Below are positions 1 to 8,404 of a stretch of DNA of 64,000 nt, piece after piece. The stretch's first letter is position 1, and each line of letters starts with the position of its first letter. The position numbers and the translations under genes are program-made. Below the pieces are notes generated by a model. It saw only the letters and a program-made list of their open reading frames with translations, had not been told where the DNA came from and made no database searches. The stretch covers positions 69,846 to 133,845 of the forward strand of contig NZ_JAIQUM010000008.1 in assembly GCF_020075705.1 (NCBI RefSeq), in the 5' to 3' direction. This DNA comes from Metabacillus rhizolycopersici (lineage in GTDB: Bacteria > Bacillota > Bacilli > Bacillales > Bacillaceae).

Positions 1-739
1 GTATTGGCATAACTGTAAATGAATCCATGACACTTTGCGGCAAGTAATTTACGAATGCGAATGCACCTACAACAAGTAAAGGTGCAGTTTCTCCTATTGC
101 TCTTGAAAAGGCTAAAATACTACCAGTAATAATTCCAGGTATTGCTGCTGGTAAAACAACCCTTAAAATCGTTTGCCATTTTGTTGCCCCCATACCATAT
201 GATGCCTCACGAAGTTGTTTTGGAACTGAACGAATTGATTCCTGAGACGCAACTACAATAACAGGTAAAACAAGTAATGCCATTGTAAATCCACCAGCTA
301 AAATACTTCGTCCTAAATCAAAGAAACGTACAAAAACGGTTAAACCAAGAAGGCCAAATACAATCGAAGGAACTCCGGCCAGATTTGAAATATTCATTTG
401 AATAAAATTTGTAAGTTTATTTTTCTTTGCATATTCTTCTAAATAGATGGCTGTACCTACTGCTAATATTAATGCAGTTGGAATCGTAACCCCCATTACC
501 CAAAGCGAACCTACGAGGGCTGCTTTAATACCAGATTGTTCTGGTTTTCTAGAAGCGAAGTTTTGGAAAAACTCCAGTGAAAAATGACTAGATCCTTGAG
601 TAAATATCCGATATAAGAGGATTGCTAACACGACTAAAGTTAAACATGTTGCAAAAATAAAAATCCCTTTAAAAGTCTGATTTAATGCTAACCGTCCACC
701 CATTTTTTTTGCAACTTTCTGTTTATCTATCATCTTCAT
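1..739 (-). CDS. pstA: Phosphate ABC transporter permease PstA (3' end outside window)
   Basis: Inner-membrane permease of the high-affinity phosphate importer, pairing with PstC and fed by the lipoprotein PstS. About 246 codons lie in the window and the 3' end runs off the left edge. The start ATG at 739 has a GGGAGG ribosome site 7 bases upstream. The N-terminus is a basic tail followed by a hydrophobic helix. Further on come the permease-loop residues of the Pst family, with a stretch reading REASYGMGATKWQTI (the EAA-type contact for the ATPase). One base separates it from the pstC stop codon, so the two are surely co-transcribed and probably translationally coupled. The ATPase gene pstB would be expected just beyond the left edge. 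Confidence 0.93.
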   Translation of the reverse strand, partial: MKMIDKQKVAKKMGGRLALNQTFKGIFIFATCLTLVVLAILLYRIFTQGSSHFSLEFFQNFASRKPEQSGIKAALVGSLWVMGVTIPTALILAVGTAIYLEEYAKKNKLTNFIQMNISNLAGVPSIVFGLLGLTVFVRFFDLGRSILAGGFTMALLVLPVIVVASQESIRSVPKQLREASYGMGATKWQTILRVVLPAAIPGIITGSILAFSRAIGETAPLLVVGAFAFVNYLPQSVMDSFTVMPI

Positions 740-740
740 A

Positions 741-1682
741 TTAATATTCCTCCCTAAAGCGTCGAGAAATAAATTGTGCTAAGAGGTTTAGAATTAACGT
801 AAATAAGAACAATGTCATTCCTACGGCATAGATACTGTAATAAACCGTTGTTCCAAAACCAGCGTCTCCTGAACTAACTTGAACAATATAGGCTGTCATT
901 GTTTGAATTGATTCAGTCGGATCAAACGTTAGTTTCGGTGTTGCACCTCCAGCTAATGAAACGATCATTGTTTCACCAATAGCACGAGATACACCTAATA
1001 CGACAGATGCAACGATACCAGACATAGCAGCGGGTACAATAACTTTCATTGTTACTTCAAATTTTGTAGCTCCTAATGCTAATGCGCCTTCTCTCATTGC
1101 TCTTGGAACAGAACTCATTGCGTCTTCTGAAAGTGATGCAATTGAAGGGACAATCATGATCCCAACTACAATACCTGGACTCAGCGCATTAAAGAGTGGT
1201 AAATCAGGAATTAAATTTTGCAATAGTGGTGTAACGAATGTTAAAGCAAAGAAACCATACACAATTGTTGGTATTCCAGCTAATACCTCTAATATCGGCT
1301 TGACAATTCGTCTTGTACGATCAGATGCATATTCACTCAAGAAAATAGCGGATGCTAAACCAATTGGAACTGCAACAATAATTGCAATCACTGTAATTAA
1401 TAACGTACCAGAAACCAAGGCCATAATACCATAAGATGCTGAACCTTCAAAGAATGGATACCATTCTTTTGATGTTAAAAACTCGACAATTGAAACACGA
1501 GAAAAGAATGTTGCTGTTTCAAAAAGTAAAGTTAACACAATACCTAATGTTGTTAAGATTGAAATTAATGCTAAAATAAATAAAATACCTGGAACCATTT
1601 TTTCTACAATTTGATTTGCGCTATTTTTAGATTTTTTCTCTTTTATTATGTCGCGCACACTTTGACTATTTGGTAAAGCCAT
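741..1682 (-). CDS. pstC: Phosphate ABC transporter permease PstC
   Basis: Second permease of the Pst phosphate importer, 313 residues with about six membrane helices. An in-frame ATG exists at 1745, but the extra 21 residues look unlike the family. The ATG at 1682 (MALPNSQ) is preceded by GGAAAGGGG and gives the usual length, so I use it. The cytoplasmic loop REGALALGATKFEV is the ATPase-contact motif shared with PstA. It lies between pstS (79 bases upstream) and pstA (1 base downstream) and is expected to follow the PhoP-controlled pstS promoter. Confidence 0.95.
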   Translation of the reverse strand: MALPNSQSVRDIIKEKKSKNSANQIVEKMVPGILFILALISILTTLGIVLTLLFETATFFSRVSIVEFLTSKEWYPFFEGSASYGIMALVSGTLLITVIAIIVAVPIGLASAIFLSEYASDRTRRIVKPILEVLAGIPTIVYGFFALTFVTPLLQNLIPDLPLFNALSPGIVVGIMIVPSIASLSEDAMSSVPRAMREGALALGATKFEVTMKVIVPAAMSGIVASVVLGVSRAIGETMIVSLAGGATPKLTFDPTESIQTMTAYIVQVSSGDAGFGTTVYYSIYAVGMTLFLFTLILNLLAQFISRRFREEY

Positions 1683-1761
1683 TTTGAAAAACCCCTTTCC
1701 AAAACATAGGAAGAAGGATGAGAAGGATATCCTTACGCTTCTCATCCTCTAATTTAATGAA

Positions 1762-2760
1762 TTACTTTAAACCCTCAAGAGTTTCAAGTTGAGATGTGTA
1801 ATCTGCTTCTGGAAGTGATACATATCCAACTTCTTCAGCAAATGTTCCAGCATTTTCAAGGTAGAATTTTACGTATTCATACACTTGCTCTTTATCTTTA
1901 AGAGAAGCATTGTTAGCATAGATGTACAATGGACGTGAAAGTGGGTTGTAATCACCAGATTCAACAGTTTCATTAGTAGGTGCTACAGCTTCACCAGCTT
2001 CGTTTACAATCGGTACAATTTTTAAATTATCTTTGTTTTCTAAGTAATATGCATAACCAAAGTAACCAATAGCGTTTTTAGAAGAAGTAACACCTTGAAC
2101 TAGAACGTTATCATCTTCAGATAATGTTGCTGTTTTAACAATTGGTTCTTCATCTAAAATGATTTCATCAAAATAGTCATAAGTACCAGAATCTGCTCCT
2201 GGTGAGAAGAATACAACTTCTTCTGCAGGCCATTCCGGATTAATATCAGACCATTTTTTAGCTTTTCCATCTTCAATCCAAAGTTGTTTTAATTGATCAA
2301 CAGATAATTGATCAACGAAATCATTCTCTTTATTAACTACAACTGAAAGACCATCGAATGCTACTTTAAATTCAGTAAGTTCAATTCCGTTTTCTTCAGC
2401 AGTTGCTTTTTCTTCATCTTTAATTGGGCGAGATGCTTGAGAAATATCTGTTTCACCTGCAAGGAATTTTTCAAATCCACCACCAGTACCAGACATACCA
2501 ACTGGAGCTTGTACATTTGGATGTTCTGCATTGAATTCTTCAGAAACAGCTTCACCGATTGGGAATACTGTAGAAGAACCATCGATACCTACTTCACCTT
2601 CAAGTTCAGCAGTTGCCTCTTCTCCTGCTTCTTCTGTTGTTTCAGTGTTTTCTGTACCAGTATCAGTTGTTGTGTCATCTTCAGCGTTTCCACATGCTGC
2701 AGCAAAAGCGACTAATGCAGAAAGCATAATTGACATTGCTAAGAATTTAAAGCTTTTCAT
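1762..2760 (-). CDS. pstS: Phosphate-binding lipoprotein PstS
   Basis: Extracellular phosphate-binding protein of the Pst importer, 332 residues. The N-terminus is a lipoprotein signal peptide: basic start, hydrophobic core and a lipobox ending at Cys23 (AAAC), followed by an acidic, Thr/Glu-rich linker. The mature part begins [16 protein letters not shown], where the SSTV segment is a phosphate-contact loop, and includes [10 protein letters not shown] and [11 protein letters not shown], both typical of PstS. A GGGGGAA ribosome site precedes the ATG. It is the first gene of pstSCA, directly behind the Pho boxes at 2821-2859. Confidence 0.96.
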   Translation of the reverse strand: MKSFKFLAMSIMLSALVAFAAACGNAEDDTTTDTGTENTETTEEAGEEATAELEGEVGIDGSSTVFPIGEAVSEEFNAEHPNVQAPVGMSGTGGGFEKFLAGETDISQASRPIKDEEKATAEENGIELTEFKVAFDGLSVVVNKENDFVDQLSVDQLKQLWIEDGKAKKWSDINPEWPAEEVVFFSPGADSGTYDYFDEIILDEEPIVKTATLSEDDNVLVQGVTSSKNAIGYFGYAYYLENKDNLKIVPIVNEAGEAVAPTNETVESGDYNPLSRPLYIYANNASLKDKEQVYEYVKFYLENAGTFAEEVGYVSLPEADYTSQLETLEGLK

Positions 2761-2805
2761 TCTTTATTCCCCCTAGAATAATGTTGGTTTTGTCCTACGT
2801 GTTCT

Positions 2806-2859
2806 AGAATAACGCTTGAGTATTAATTTTGTTTTAAGCCAATGTAAAGGTTTTGTAAA
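2806..2859 (-). promoter_or_regulatory. Pho box array and -10 element of the pst operon
   Basis: Read on the minus strand from 2859, four hexamers follow at exact 11-base steps: TTTACA (2859-2854), TTTACA (2848-2843), TTAAAA (2837-2832) and TTAATA (2826-2821). This matches the TT(A/C/T)A(C/T)A repeat bound by PhoP dimers in Bacillus. TATTCT at 2811-2806, nine bases downstream, fits as the -10. Phosphate-starvation control is inferred. Confidence 0.85.
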
Positions 2860-3015
2860 TTCGTGATGGAGTTTGTCATATTTTGTTTTATTTTGGGTTA
2901 AACAATTTAAGTGGTACTCTAAACTATCTATTTTATTGTTCTTTAATGACAATCTTTCTATTCATCATGAGAATTAAGATTCCCACAACATTTTCCACTT
3001 TCTTTTTTTATACAA

Positions 3016-4305
3016 TTATCCACTACTTTCACCATCTACTAGGCCGGATTTAGGAATTGGTTTTTGCTTTGTTTCTTCTATTGTTTCATTACTTTCATCC
3101 AAGTGAATATTTCTTACCAAAAAATAAATAACGGTATGACCTACTCCAACGATTGCCAATAAAATTGGGATACTTTGTTTTTCATCAAAAAAAGTAACGG
3201 CAATAATAAACCCAAGAATTGAGACAATTCGTCCAGAATTAAGAAATATTTCTTTCACTACAATATATTCAACTCTTGCCTTTGCAGCATTCCTAGCTCG
3301 ACCGATTACATCATATGTTAAGGATGAATAAGGTACCAGTAGCATAGGATAGCCAATTGCAATCAAAACTGCATAGATAAGTAATTTCTGATACGTTAGA
3401 TCAAATAGAAGAATAAAGATGGACAAATAAAGAAGAATGCCCCCAATTAGGATGAAATTTTTCCTTTTTGTTTTCTTTATTAGTCTTGTTGCCAAGTAAT
3501 AAACTAAAAAAGCTACACTAGAATTTATCAAGCCGAATGTTCCGAGCGCTAATTCACTACCTGTTGCAATAAACACAAATACATTAACGACAAATGCTAA
3601 TGTCCCTTCTCTAAATCCTTGAAAGAAATGAGCATTTGTGATTAATCTCCAATTTTTATTATTTTTCCTTTCTTTAAAAATTTGTTTAAATAAATAATCT
3701 CCGTGTGCAGGTCTCCTTTTAAAAAAAAAGCTCAAAACTACAGCTCCTGCAAATAAGATAAGTGATATCGTAAAGATTGTTGTATAGCCTGTGACATTTT
3801 TCAGCCTTGAAATGATAAAGCCCGCAATGATTGGACCTACCATACCTGCCAATGAATTCATCACTCCAAAAAAACCGTTAAAAAAATCTCTCGTTTCCGG
3901 TTCAGATATTTCAAAAGCAAGTAGATTAAAGGCTAACCAATAAAAGCCGTAGCCAATTCCAAGAGTCCCGCCTAATAGTATGAGAAATTTGGACGCTAAT
4001 CCTCCTATCATCAATACTGAAAGGAAAAAGATCGCCAAAAAAATGACTCCAAGCCGTAAGACGATTACGCGGTCTACTTTTTTGGCCAGCCTTCCCGCAA
4101 ATATGAATGTTAATGGCTGCATGATAACAATGGATAAATTGTATATACCCAAATCAAGAAATGCCTCAGATTGCTTCCACAAATATACATTCACAAACGT
4201 ATTTGAAAGAGCAATACTTAGCGAGTACAAGCCACTAACAGCTAGCAACAATACTAATTCTTTATTAATATCTACATCTCCAATAACCTTTTGCAATTTC
4301 GACAT
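3016..4305 (-). CDS. yqgE: MFS transporter, YqgE-like
   Basis: A 429-residue integral membrane protein of the major facilitator superfamily with about 12 predicted helices. The loop after helix 2 reads GRLAKKVDRVIVLRLG, the family's basic loop motif. A hydrophilic central loop around residues 195-215 separates the two halves, and the C-terminal tail is polar. Its place between pst and sodA matches yqgE of B. subtilis, whose substrate I do not know. It is transcribed in the same direction as pstS, 255 bases upstream of it, but separate promoters are likely. B. subtilis has the penicillin-binding protein gene pbpA between yqgE and pstS; no such gene is present here. Confidence 0.8.
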   Translation of the reverse strand: MSKLQKVIGDVDINKELVLLLAVSGLYSLSIALSNTFVNVYLWKQSEAFLDLGIYNLSIVIMQPLTFIFAGRLAKKVDRVIVLRLGVIFLAIFFLSVLMIGGLASKFLILLGGTLGIGYGFYWLAFNLLAFEISEPETRDFFNGFFGVMNSLAGMVGPIIAGFIISRLKNVTGYTTIFTISLILFAGAVVLSFFFKRRPAHGDYLFKQIFKERKNNKNWRLITNAHFFQGFREGTLAFVVNVFVFIATGSELALGTFGLINSSVAFLVYYLATRLIKKTKRKNFILIGGILLYLSIFILLFDLTYQKLLIYAVLIAIGYPMLLVPYSSLTYDVIGRARNAAKARVEYIVVKEIFLNSGRIVSILGFIIAVTFFDEKQSIPILLAIVGVGHTVIYFLVRNIHLDESNETIEETKQKPIPKSGLVDGESSG

Positions 4306-4479
4306 AAAAATTACTCCCCTTCGACTTCTCCTCCATAGTCTGTCTTATCAATTTGGAGTTATGTATTTAGATTGTAATTGATGAACTTCGTACTGCTGGT
4401 GAGAGTAGGTGAGGGAAATAATTAGATGCAGTTGGAGGATATTTCTAGAATCGCGTAAGTAGGAGGTTTCTTCATCCCG

Positions 4480-4530
4480 CGCTGTGGCTGGATGTCATAC
4501 GCTTATCCACAGTACAAAAATTTTATAATA
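4480..4530. repeat. Family A repeat, tail-only remnant
   Basis: About 40 bases from 4487 (gctggatgtcatacgcttat then ccacagtac and an A/T tail) match the type-1 tail of the family A elements at 13779, 33859 and 40212. The hairpin body is absent. It lies just beyond the sodA terminator. Confidence 0.7.
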
Positions 4531-4541
4531 CACTATAAGAC

Positions 4542-4571
4542 AAAAAAGAAGAGCCAACATGTGTCAGCTCT
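4542..4571 (-). terminator. Terminator of sodA
   Basis: Arms agagc (4550-4554) and gctct (4567-4571), plus an inner ACA/TGT pairing, are followed on the minus strand by six T residues (4547-4542). It starts 17 bases after the sodA stop codon. Confidence 0.75.
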
Positions 4572-4587
4572 CCCATACTTCATATTC

Positions 4588-5196
4588 TTATTTTGCAGCG
4601 TTGTAACGATTTGTTACTTCATCCCAGTTAACAACATTCCAGAAAGATGAAATGTAGTCTGGACGACGATTTTGATAATTTAAGTAGTATGCATGCTCCC
4701 AAACATCTAATCCTAGAACTGGAGTTTTACCTTCCATTAATGGAGAGTCTTGGTTCGGAGTGCTTGTCACTTCTAGTTCACCATTGTTTACTACTAACCA
4801 AGCCCAACCAGAACCAAAACGAGTTGTAGCAGCTTTTGCAAACTCTGCTTTGAAGTTTTCATAGCTACCAAATTTAGCGTTAATTGCTTCACCTAATTCA
4901 CCTGTTGGTTCTCCGCCACCATTTGGAGAAAGGATCGTCCAGAATAAGCTATGGTTAGCATGTCCACCACCGTTGTTGCGAACTGCTGTACGAATAGCTT
5001 CAGGAACAGCATCTAAATTAGCAACTAATTCTTCTACACTTTTACTTGCAAGGTCAGCATTTCCTTCTAATGCTGCATTTACATTCGTAATATATGTGTT
5101 GTGGTGTTTCGTGTGATGAATATTCATCGTTTCTTTATCGATATGTGGTTCTAGTGCATCGTATGCATACGGTAATTGTGGTAATTCATAAGCCAT
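4588..5196 (-). CDS. sodA: Superoxide dismutase [Mn/Fe] SodA
   Basis: Cytoplasmic enzyme that converts superoxide to peroxide and oxygen, 202 residues. The metal ligands are visible: His27 in MNIHHTKHH, the His of NHSLFW, and Asp and His in [18 protein letters not shown], the signature near the C-terminus. The open frame extends 34 codons upstream to 5298, but the ATG at 5196 has a TAAGGAGG ribosome site and gives the family's usual [17 protein letters not shown] start. It appears monocistronic: a terminator lies directly downstream and about 370 bases of non-coding sequence upstream. Manganese rather than iron is the usual metal in Bacillus; I cannot decide this from the sequence. Confidence 0.97.
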   Translation of the reverse strand: MAYELPQLPYAYDALEPHIDKETMNIHHTKHHNTYITNVNAALEGNADLASKSVEELVANLDAVPEAIRTAVRNNGGGHANHSLFWTILSPNGGGEPTGELGEAINAKFGSYENFKAEFAKAATTRFGSGWAWLVVNNGELEVTSTPNQDSPLMEGKTPVLGLDVWEHAYYLNYQNRRPDYISSFWNVVNWDEVTNRYNAAK

Positions 5197-5566
5197 TTTT
5201 ATTTCCTCCTTAGAATATGTACATTTTAAAAGCCTTAGATTTGCTCTCAAATTTAGATTACCAAAATTAGCTTGTTCTTTCAAATAATAAGCCCACAAAT
5301 CCGTTATTCATTTTATCCATGTGTAGTTTGTTCTATGTATAAATACTTTTTTTCATTTCATACACCATCGCTAAAAAATGGTAATTAGAAACCAGTCAAT
5401 CATTAATAATTAAATTCTGATTTTTGCTAGCACTCAAAAAGTGAAGACGGCACTTGAAATAATCGATTTGCTCCTCCATTAAGTGCCCAATTAGAAAAAA
5501 ATCACCTTTTCTTCTAATAAGTTTTAGCATTGAATTAATAAGTAAGGATAGCTTAACCTTGCTTGA
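5197..5566. other. Non-coding gap between the Na/phosphate transporter and sodA, with nested hairpins
   Basis: No credible gene. Read on the minus strand there is an ATTAGAA/TTCTAAT-type hairpin (about 5519-5490), then GGCACTT (5487-5481) complementary to AAGTGCC (5455-5449). The second arm can alternatively pair with CACTT just downstream, before a run of T. One of these is probably the terminator of the upstream transporter gene. The sodA promoter should lie between about 5230 and 5350, but I could not place it with confidence. Confidence 0.5.
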
Positions 5567-7201
5567 TTAATATTGGTTTCTGTAACCCAAAACAGCCTCG
5601 GCAATATTGACACAATGATCACCGATCCGTTCAAGACTACTAATAATATCAACAAAGACGATACCAGCAGAGCTAGTACATTCCCCCTCATAGATTCTTA
5701 ACATGTGCTTCTTACGAAGAATTCTCTCCATTTGATCAATTTCCTCTTCAGATTTCAATACTTTTGTGGCGAGATTTATGTCTTTGTCATCCAATGCTGA
5801 AATCGAATCTTTTACAGTAGCAATTGTTAACTCAAACATTGTTTCCAAATCGTTTTTCGCAGATTCCGTTATTTTTGCTTTATATCTTAATTGATAATCG
5901 ACTAATTTTATGACATTTTCAAAATGATCACCAATTCGTTCAAAATCTCTGACTGTATTCATAAGGATACTATGCTCTATAGATTCTGTTTTAGACATGG
6001 CGTTTTTTGATAACGAAACCAAATATTCTGTGATTTTATGGTCTAAATTATTAATTGCACCCTCTAATTTCAAGGCAGTATCCGAATTTTTTGGTGAATA
6101 CGTTAATTGATAATCTTTTGATTCTTTTAAACCATGAACTGCAAATCTCCCCATTCGAAGGATTTCTTCTTTTGCTTGTCCCAACGCAATTGAAACGGAC
6201 TGTCCGATAAAGGCTGAATCTAGATATTTTACTTTATATTCTATCATTAAATCTTCACCTGGAATTAGCTTTGATACGATCCAAATGAGCATTCCTATGA
6301 GTGGAATTAGAATAATTGTATTTAGAATATTAAACGAACTGTGAGCAAATGCAATCGTCATAAAAGGAGATAAGTCAAATATTGCTTGTAGATATTGTAT
6401 AAAAATGGTAAATAATGGCAAAAATATCATAAAAACGACTGTTCCAATCACATTAAGCATCACATGGGTTAACGCTGCACGTTTTGCCGCAATTGAGGCT
6501 CCAATAGTAGCTAAAACCGGGGTAATCGTTGTACCAATATTGTTACCAAAAAGCACAGGTAAAGCACTATGAATGTCTACTAGTCCATGGCCAAACAAGT
6601 CTTGAAGTATCTCAACCGTGAGACCAGAGCTCTGCAGTATAATAGTAAAAACTGTTCCAAAGAAAACACCTAGTAACGGATTAACGCTCATATTTACAGC
6701 TAATTCATGAAACCATGGTACAGTACTTAGAGGCATTACCCCATCGTTCATTAATTGTAAGCCAAAGAATAGAGCACCAGCCCCAAAGAAAATTTGACCA
6801 AAGTTTTGTAACCTCTTATTTTGACAGAAGAAGAGCAAAACTGCACCTAAAAAAACCATCGGCAATGAATAGTCTGAAATATGAATACCGACGATAAATG
6901 CAGTAACGGTTGTCCCAATATTTGCCCCCATGATGACACCAATCGCCTGTCTAAGTGTCATAAATCCTCCACTCACTAACCCAACAGTAATGACTGTAAT
7001 ACCGGTACTAGATTGAATTAATACCGTAAAAATAATCCCCGCTAAAATACCCAAATATGGATTCTTTGTAAACTCTAATATATCTCTAAGCTTGTAGCCA
7101 ACAGACTTTTGAAGACCATCCCCTAAAAATTTAGTACCTAATAAAAATATCCCTAGTCCACCGATAAATTCAAATACTATGTTTTGGAAGTCAACTCCCA
7201 A
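5567..7201 (-). CDS. Na/phosphate cotransporter family protein (NptA type) with PhoU-like domain
   Basis: Sodium-coupled phosphate transporter, 544 residues. The membrane half contains two related copies of the Na/Pi repeat, with QSSTGITVITVGLVSGG and QSSGLTVEI as the paired QSS motifs and GANIGTTVTAF and NNIGTTITPV as the partner motifs. The C-terminal 200 residues are helical and PhoU-like, with FERIGDHFENV and LERIGDHCVNI. The frame stays open to a GTG at 7267, but that codon falls inside the probable -10 element. The TTG at 7201 has AAGGAG nine bases upstream and gives MGVDFQNIVFEFIGGLG, typical of the family. Its expression is probably controlled by the twin palindromes at 7274-7322. Confidence 0.88.
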   Translation of the reverse strand: MGVDFQNIVFEFIGGLGIFLLGTKFLGDGLQKSVGYKLRDILEFTKNPYLGILAGIIFTVLIQSSTGITVITVGLVSGGFMTLRQAIGVIMGANIGTTVTAFIVGIHISDYSLPMVFLGAVLLFFCQNKRLQNFGQIFFGAGALFFGLQLMNDGVMPLSTVPWFHELAVNMSVNPLLGVFFGTVFTIILQSSGLTVEILQDLFGHGLVDIHSALPVLFGNNIGTTITPVLATIGASIAAKRAALTHVMLNVIGTVVFMIFLPLFTIFIQYLQAIFDLSPFMTIAFAHSSFNILNTIILIPLIGMLIWIVSKLIPGEDLMIEYKVKYLDSAFIGQSVSIALGQAKEEILRMGRFAVHGLKESKDYQLTYSPKNSDTALKLEGAINNLDHKITEYLVSLSKNAMSKTESIEHSILMNTVRDFERIGDHFENVIKLVDYQLRYKAKITESAKNDLETMFELTIATVKDSISALDDKDINLATKVLKSEEEIDQMERILRKKHMLRIYEGECTSSAGIVFVDIISSLERIGDHCVNIAEAVLGYRNQY

Positions 7202-7259
7202 GATTCCCAACTCCTTGATCTCATTCCACTTTAATCGACAAAAAACTACAACTATTTCA

Positions 7260-7322
7260 ATTATCACCGATTTATTACATTATTGTAAAGGAACTTTTTT
7301 TAAAAATTTACAATAATGTAAT
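7260..7322 (-). promoter_or_regulatory. Promoter with twin palindromic operators for the Na/phosphate transporter
   Basis: On the minus strand TTTACA (7289-7284) and GATAAT (7265-7260) are 18 bases apart, a plausible sigma-A promoter with a 50-base leader. Two copies of a 16-base sequence, ATTACATTATTGTAAA (7274-7289) and its exact reverse complement (7307-7322), lie over and upstream of it. Each contains the dyad TTACA-N4-TGTAA, and the copies are offset by 33 bases. This resembles paired repressor or activator sites. The regulator is unknown. Confidence 0.65.
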
Positions 7323-7407
7323 ATTAAATTAATAAATACGCTTTCAATTGAAAACCTCTCTTTTTATATGTATGAACCTTGAATTCTCTTGTTATGAGAT
7401 ATAGAAT

Positions 7408-7564
7408 ATAAAGCGGGATTTCCCATCAGTTGAGGATTTACTATATCCACACAAATGGTTAACGAGACTTAGCTTTGCTTTTATTGGAGATGCCCCCTCC
7501 TTCACTCCTTTGTTTTACTAAAAGCTAAGAAGTGGAGCTTTACTGACAGGTAATGCGTGATAAA
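7408..7564. repeat. Family B repeat, copy 1 (diverged)
   Basis: Begins ataaagcgggatttcccatc and ends ggtaatgcgtgataaa. The same ends and the internal cttcactcctttgtttta / aaagcta parts recur at 34295 and 46442. It ends 22 bases before the DUF1189 gene, so it may form part of that gene's leader. Confidence 0.6.
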
Positions 7565-7586
7565 TAAGAAGGATGTGCCATTATTA

Positions 7587-8354
7587 ATGAATGTATTCAA
7601 ACAACTTTTCTCTAGTCTATATTCCCCAAAACTTATCTCAACATTTAGGTTACAAGGAATTTGGAAAACGATACTCTACGTATTTATTTTAGCCTTACTA
7701 AGCACCATTCCTACTGCCTATCATTTTTCTAGTGGATTGACTGCGGGATTAAAAGGAATTGATCAAACACTTCGTAATGATTTACCTTTCTTCTCAATCG
7801 AAGATCATACATTATCCGCTGAAGCTGATCAGCCTATCGAAATAAAAAAGGATAACTTTATCATTATTTTAGATGATACGGGTACATATGGTGTAGATGA
7901 AGTTGAGGCGAAGCGTAACGCTATAGGTATTTTAAAAGATCGTTTTGTTTTTGTTACGAACGGTCAAACACAATCATATGAATATAGTCTTATGAATATG
8001 TCATTTTCAAAGCAAGACATTATTGAGTTCTCCGACCAAGTAAATCAGTTTCTACCAATATTTGTTTCCATTTTATGTTTCGTTATGTATTTGTTCAGCT
8101 CGATTGTGAAATTTATTGAAATAACAATTTTAGCGATTTTTGGTTTAGCATTTAAAAATAGTCTTCAAAGGGTTTTAACATTCAAACAAGTTTGGATACT
8201 TTCAGCCTATGCAACAACGTTATCGACCTTCTTTTTCTTTGTTATGGATAGTTTACAAGTTGTTGTACCGGGTGGATTTTTAGTAAATTGGTTTGTGCAT
8301 TTGATTATCCTTTATTTAACATTAAAAGAAATTCCATCCACTAAAACAGCTTGA
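7587..8354 (+). CDS. yqgB: DUF1189 membrane protein, YqgB-like
   Basis: A 255-residue membrane protein of unknown function. The N-terminus MNVFKQLFSSLYSPKLISTFR is characteristic of the DUF1189 family. A helix at about 27-48 is followed by an extracytoplasmic domain of about 110 residues, and three or four helices end the protein. An upstream in-frame GTG at 7557 has no ribosome site, so I use the ATG at 7587, preceded by AAGGAT. It stands alone on the plus strand, convergent with the chemoreceptor gene, and shares a terminator with it. A family B repeat fills its upstream region. The name rests on family resemblance and position near sodA. Confidence 0.75.
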   Translation: MNVFKQLFSSLYSPKLISTFRLQGIWKTILYVFILALLSTIPTAYHFSSGLTAGLKGIDQTLRNDLPFFSIEDHTLSAEADQPIEIKKDNFIIILDDTGTYGVDEVEAKRNAIGILKDRFVFVTNGQTQSYEYSLMNMSFSKQDIIEFSDQVNQFLPIFVSILCFVMYLFSSIVKFIEITILAIFGLAFKNSLQRVLTFKQVWILSAYATTLSTFFFFVMDSLQVVVPGGFLVNWFVHLIILYLTLKEIPSTKTA

Positions 8355-8371
8355 ACTTAACAAAATCACAT

Positions 8372-8404
8372 AAAAAACGCGGAAGTTTCTTTCCGCGTTT
8401 TTAT
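8372..8404. terminator. Bidirectional terminator between yqgB and the chemoreceptor gene
   Basis: ACGCGGAA (8377-8384) and TTCCGCGT (8391-8398) form an 8-bp stem with a 6-base loop. A and T tracts on the two sides give a U-run on either strand. Confidence 0.9.

Noticed and set aside
5390..5460. GCACTC bases near 5430 as a second CIRCE
   Set aside because: Only one half-site (GCACTC) is present and no GAGTGC partner lies at the required spacing.
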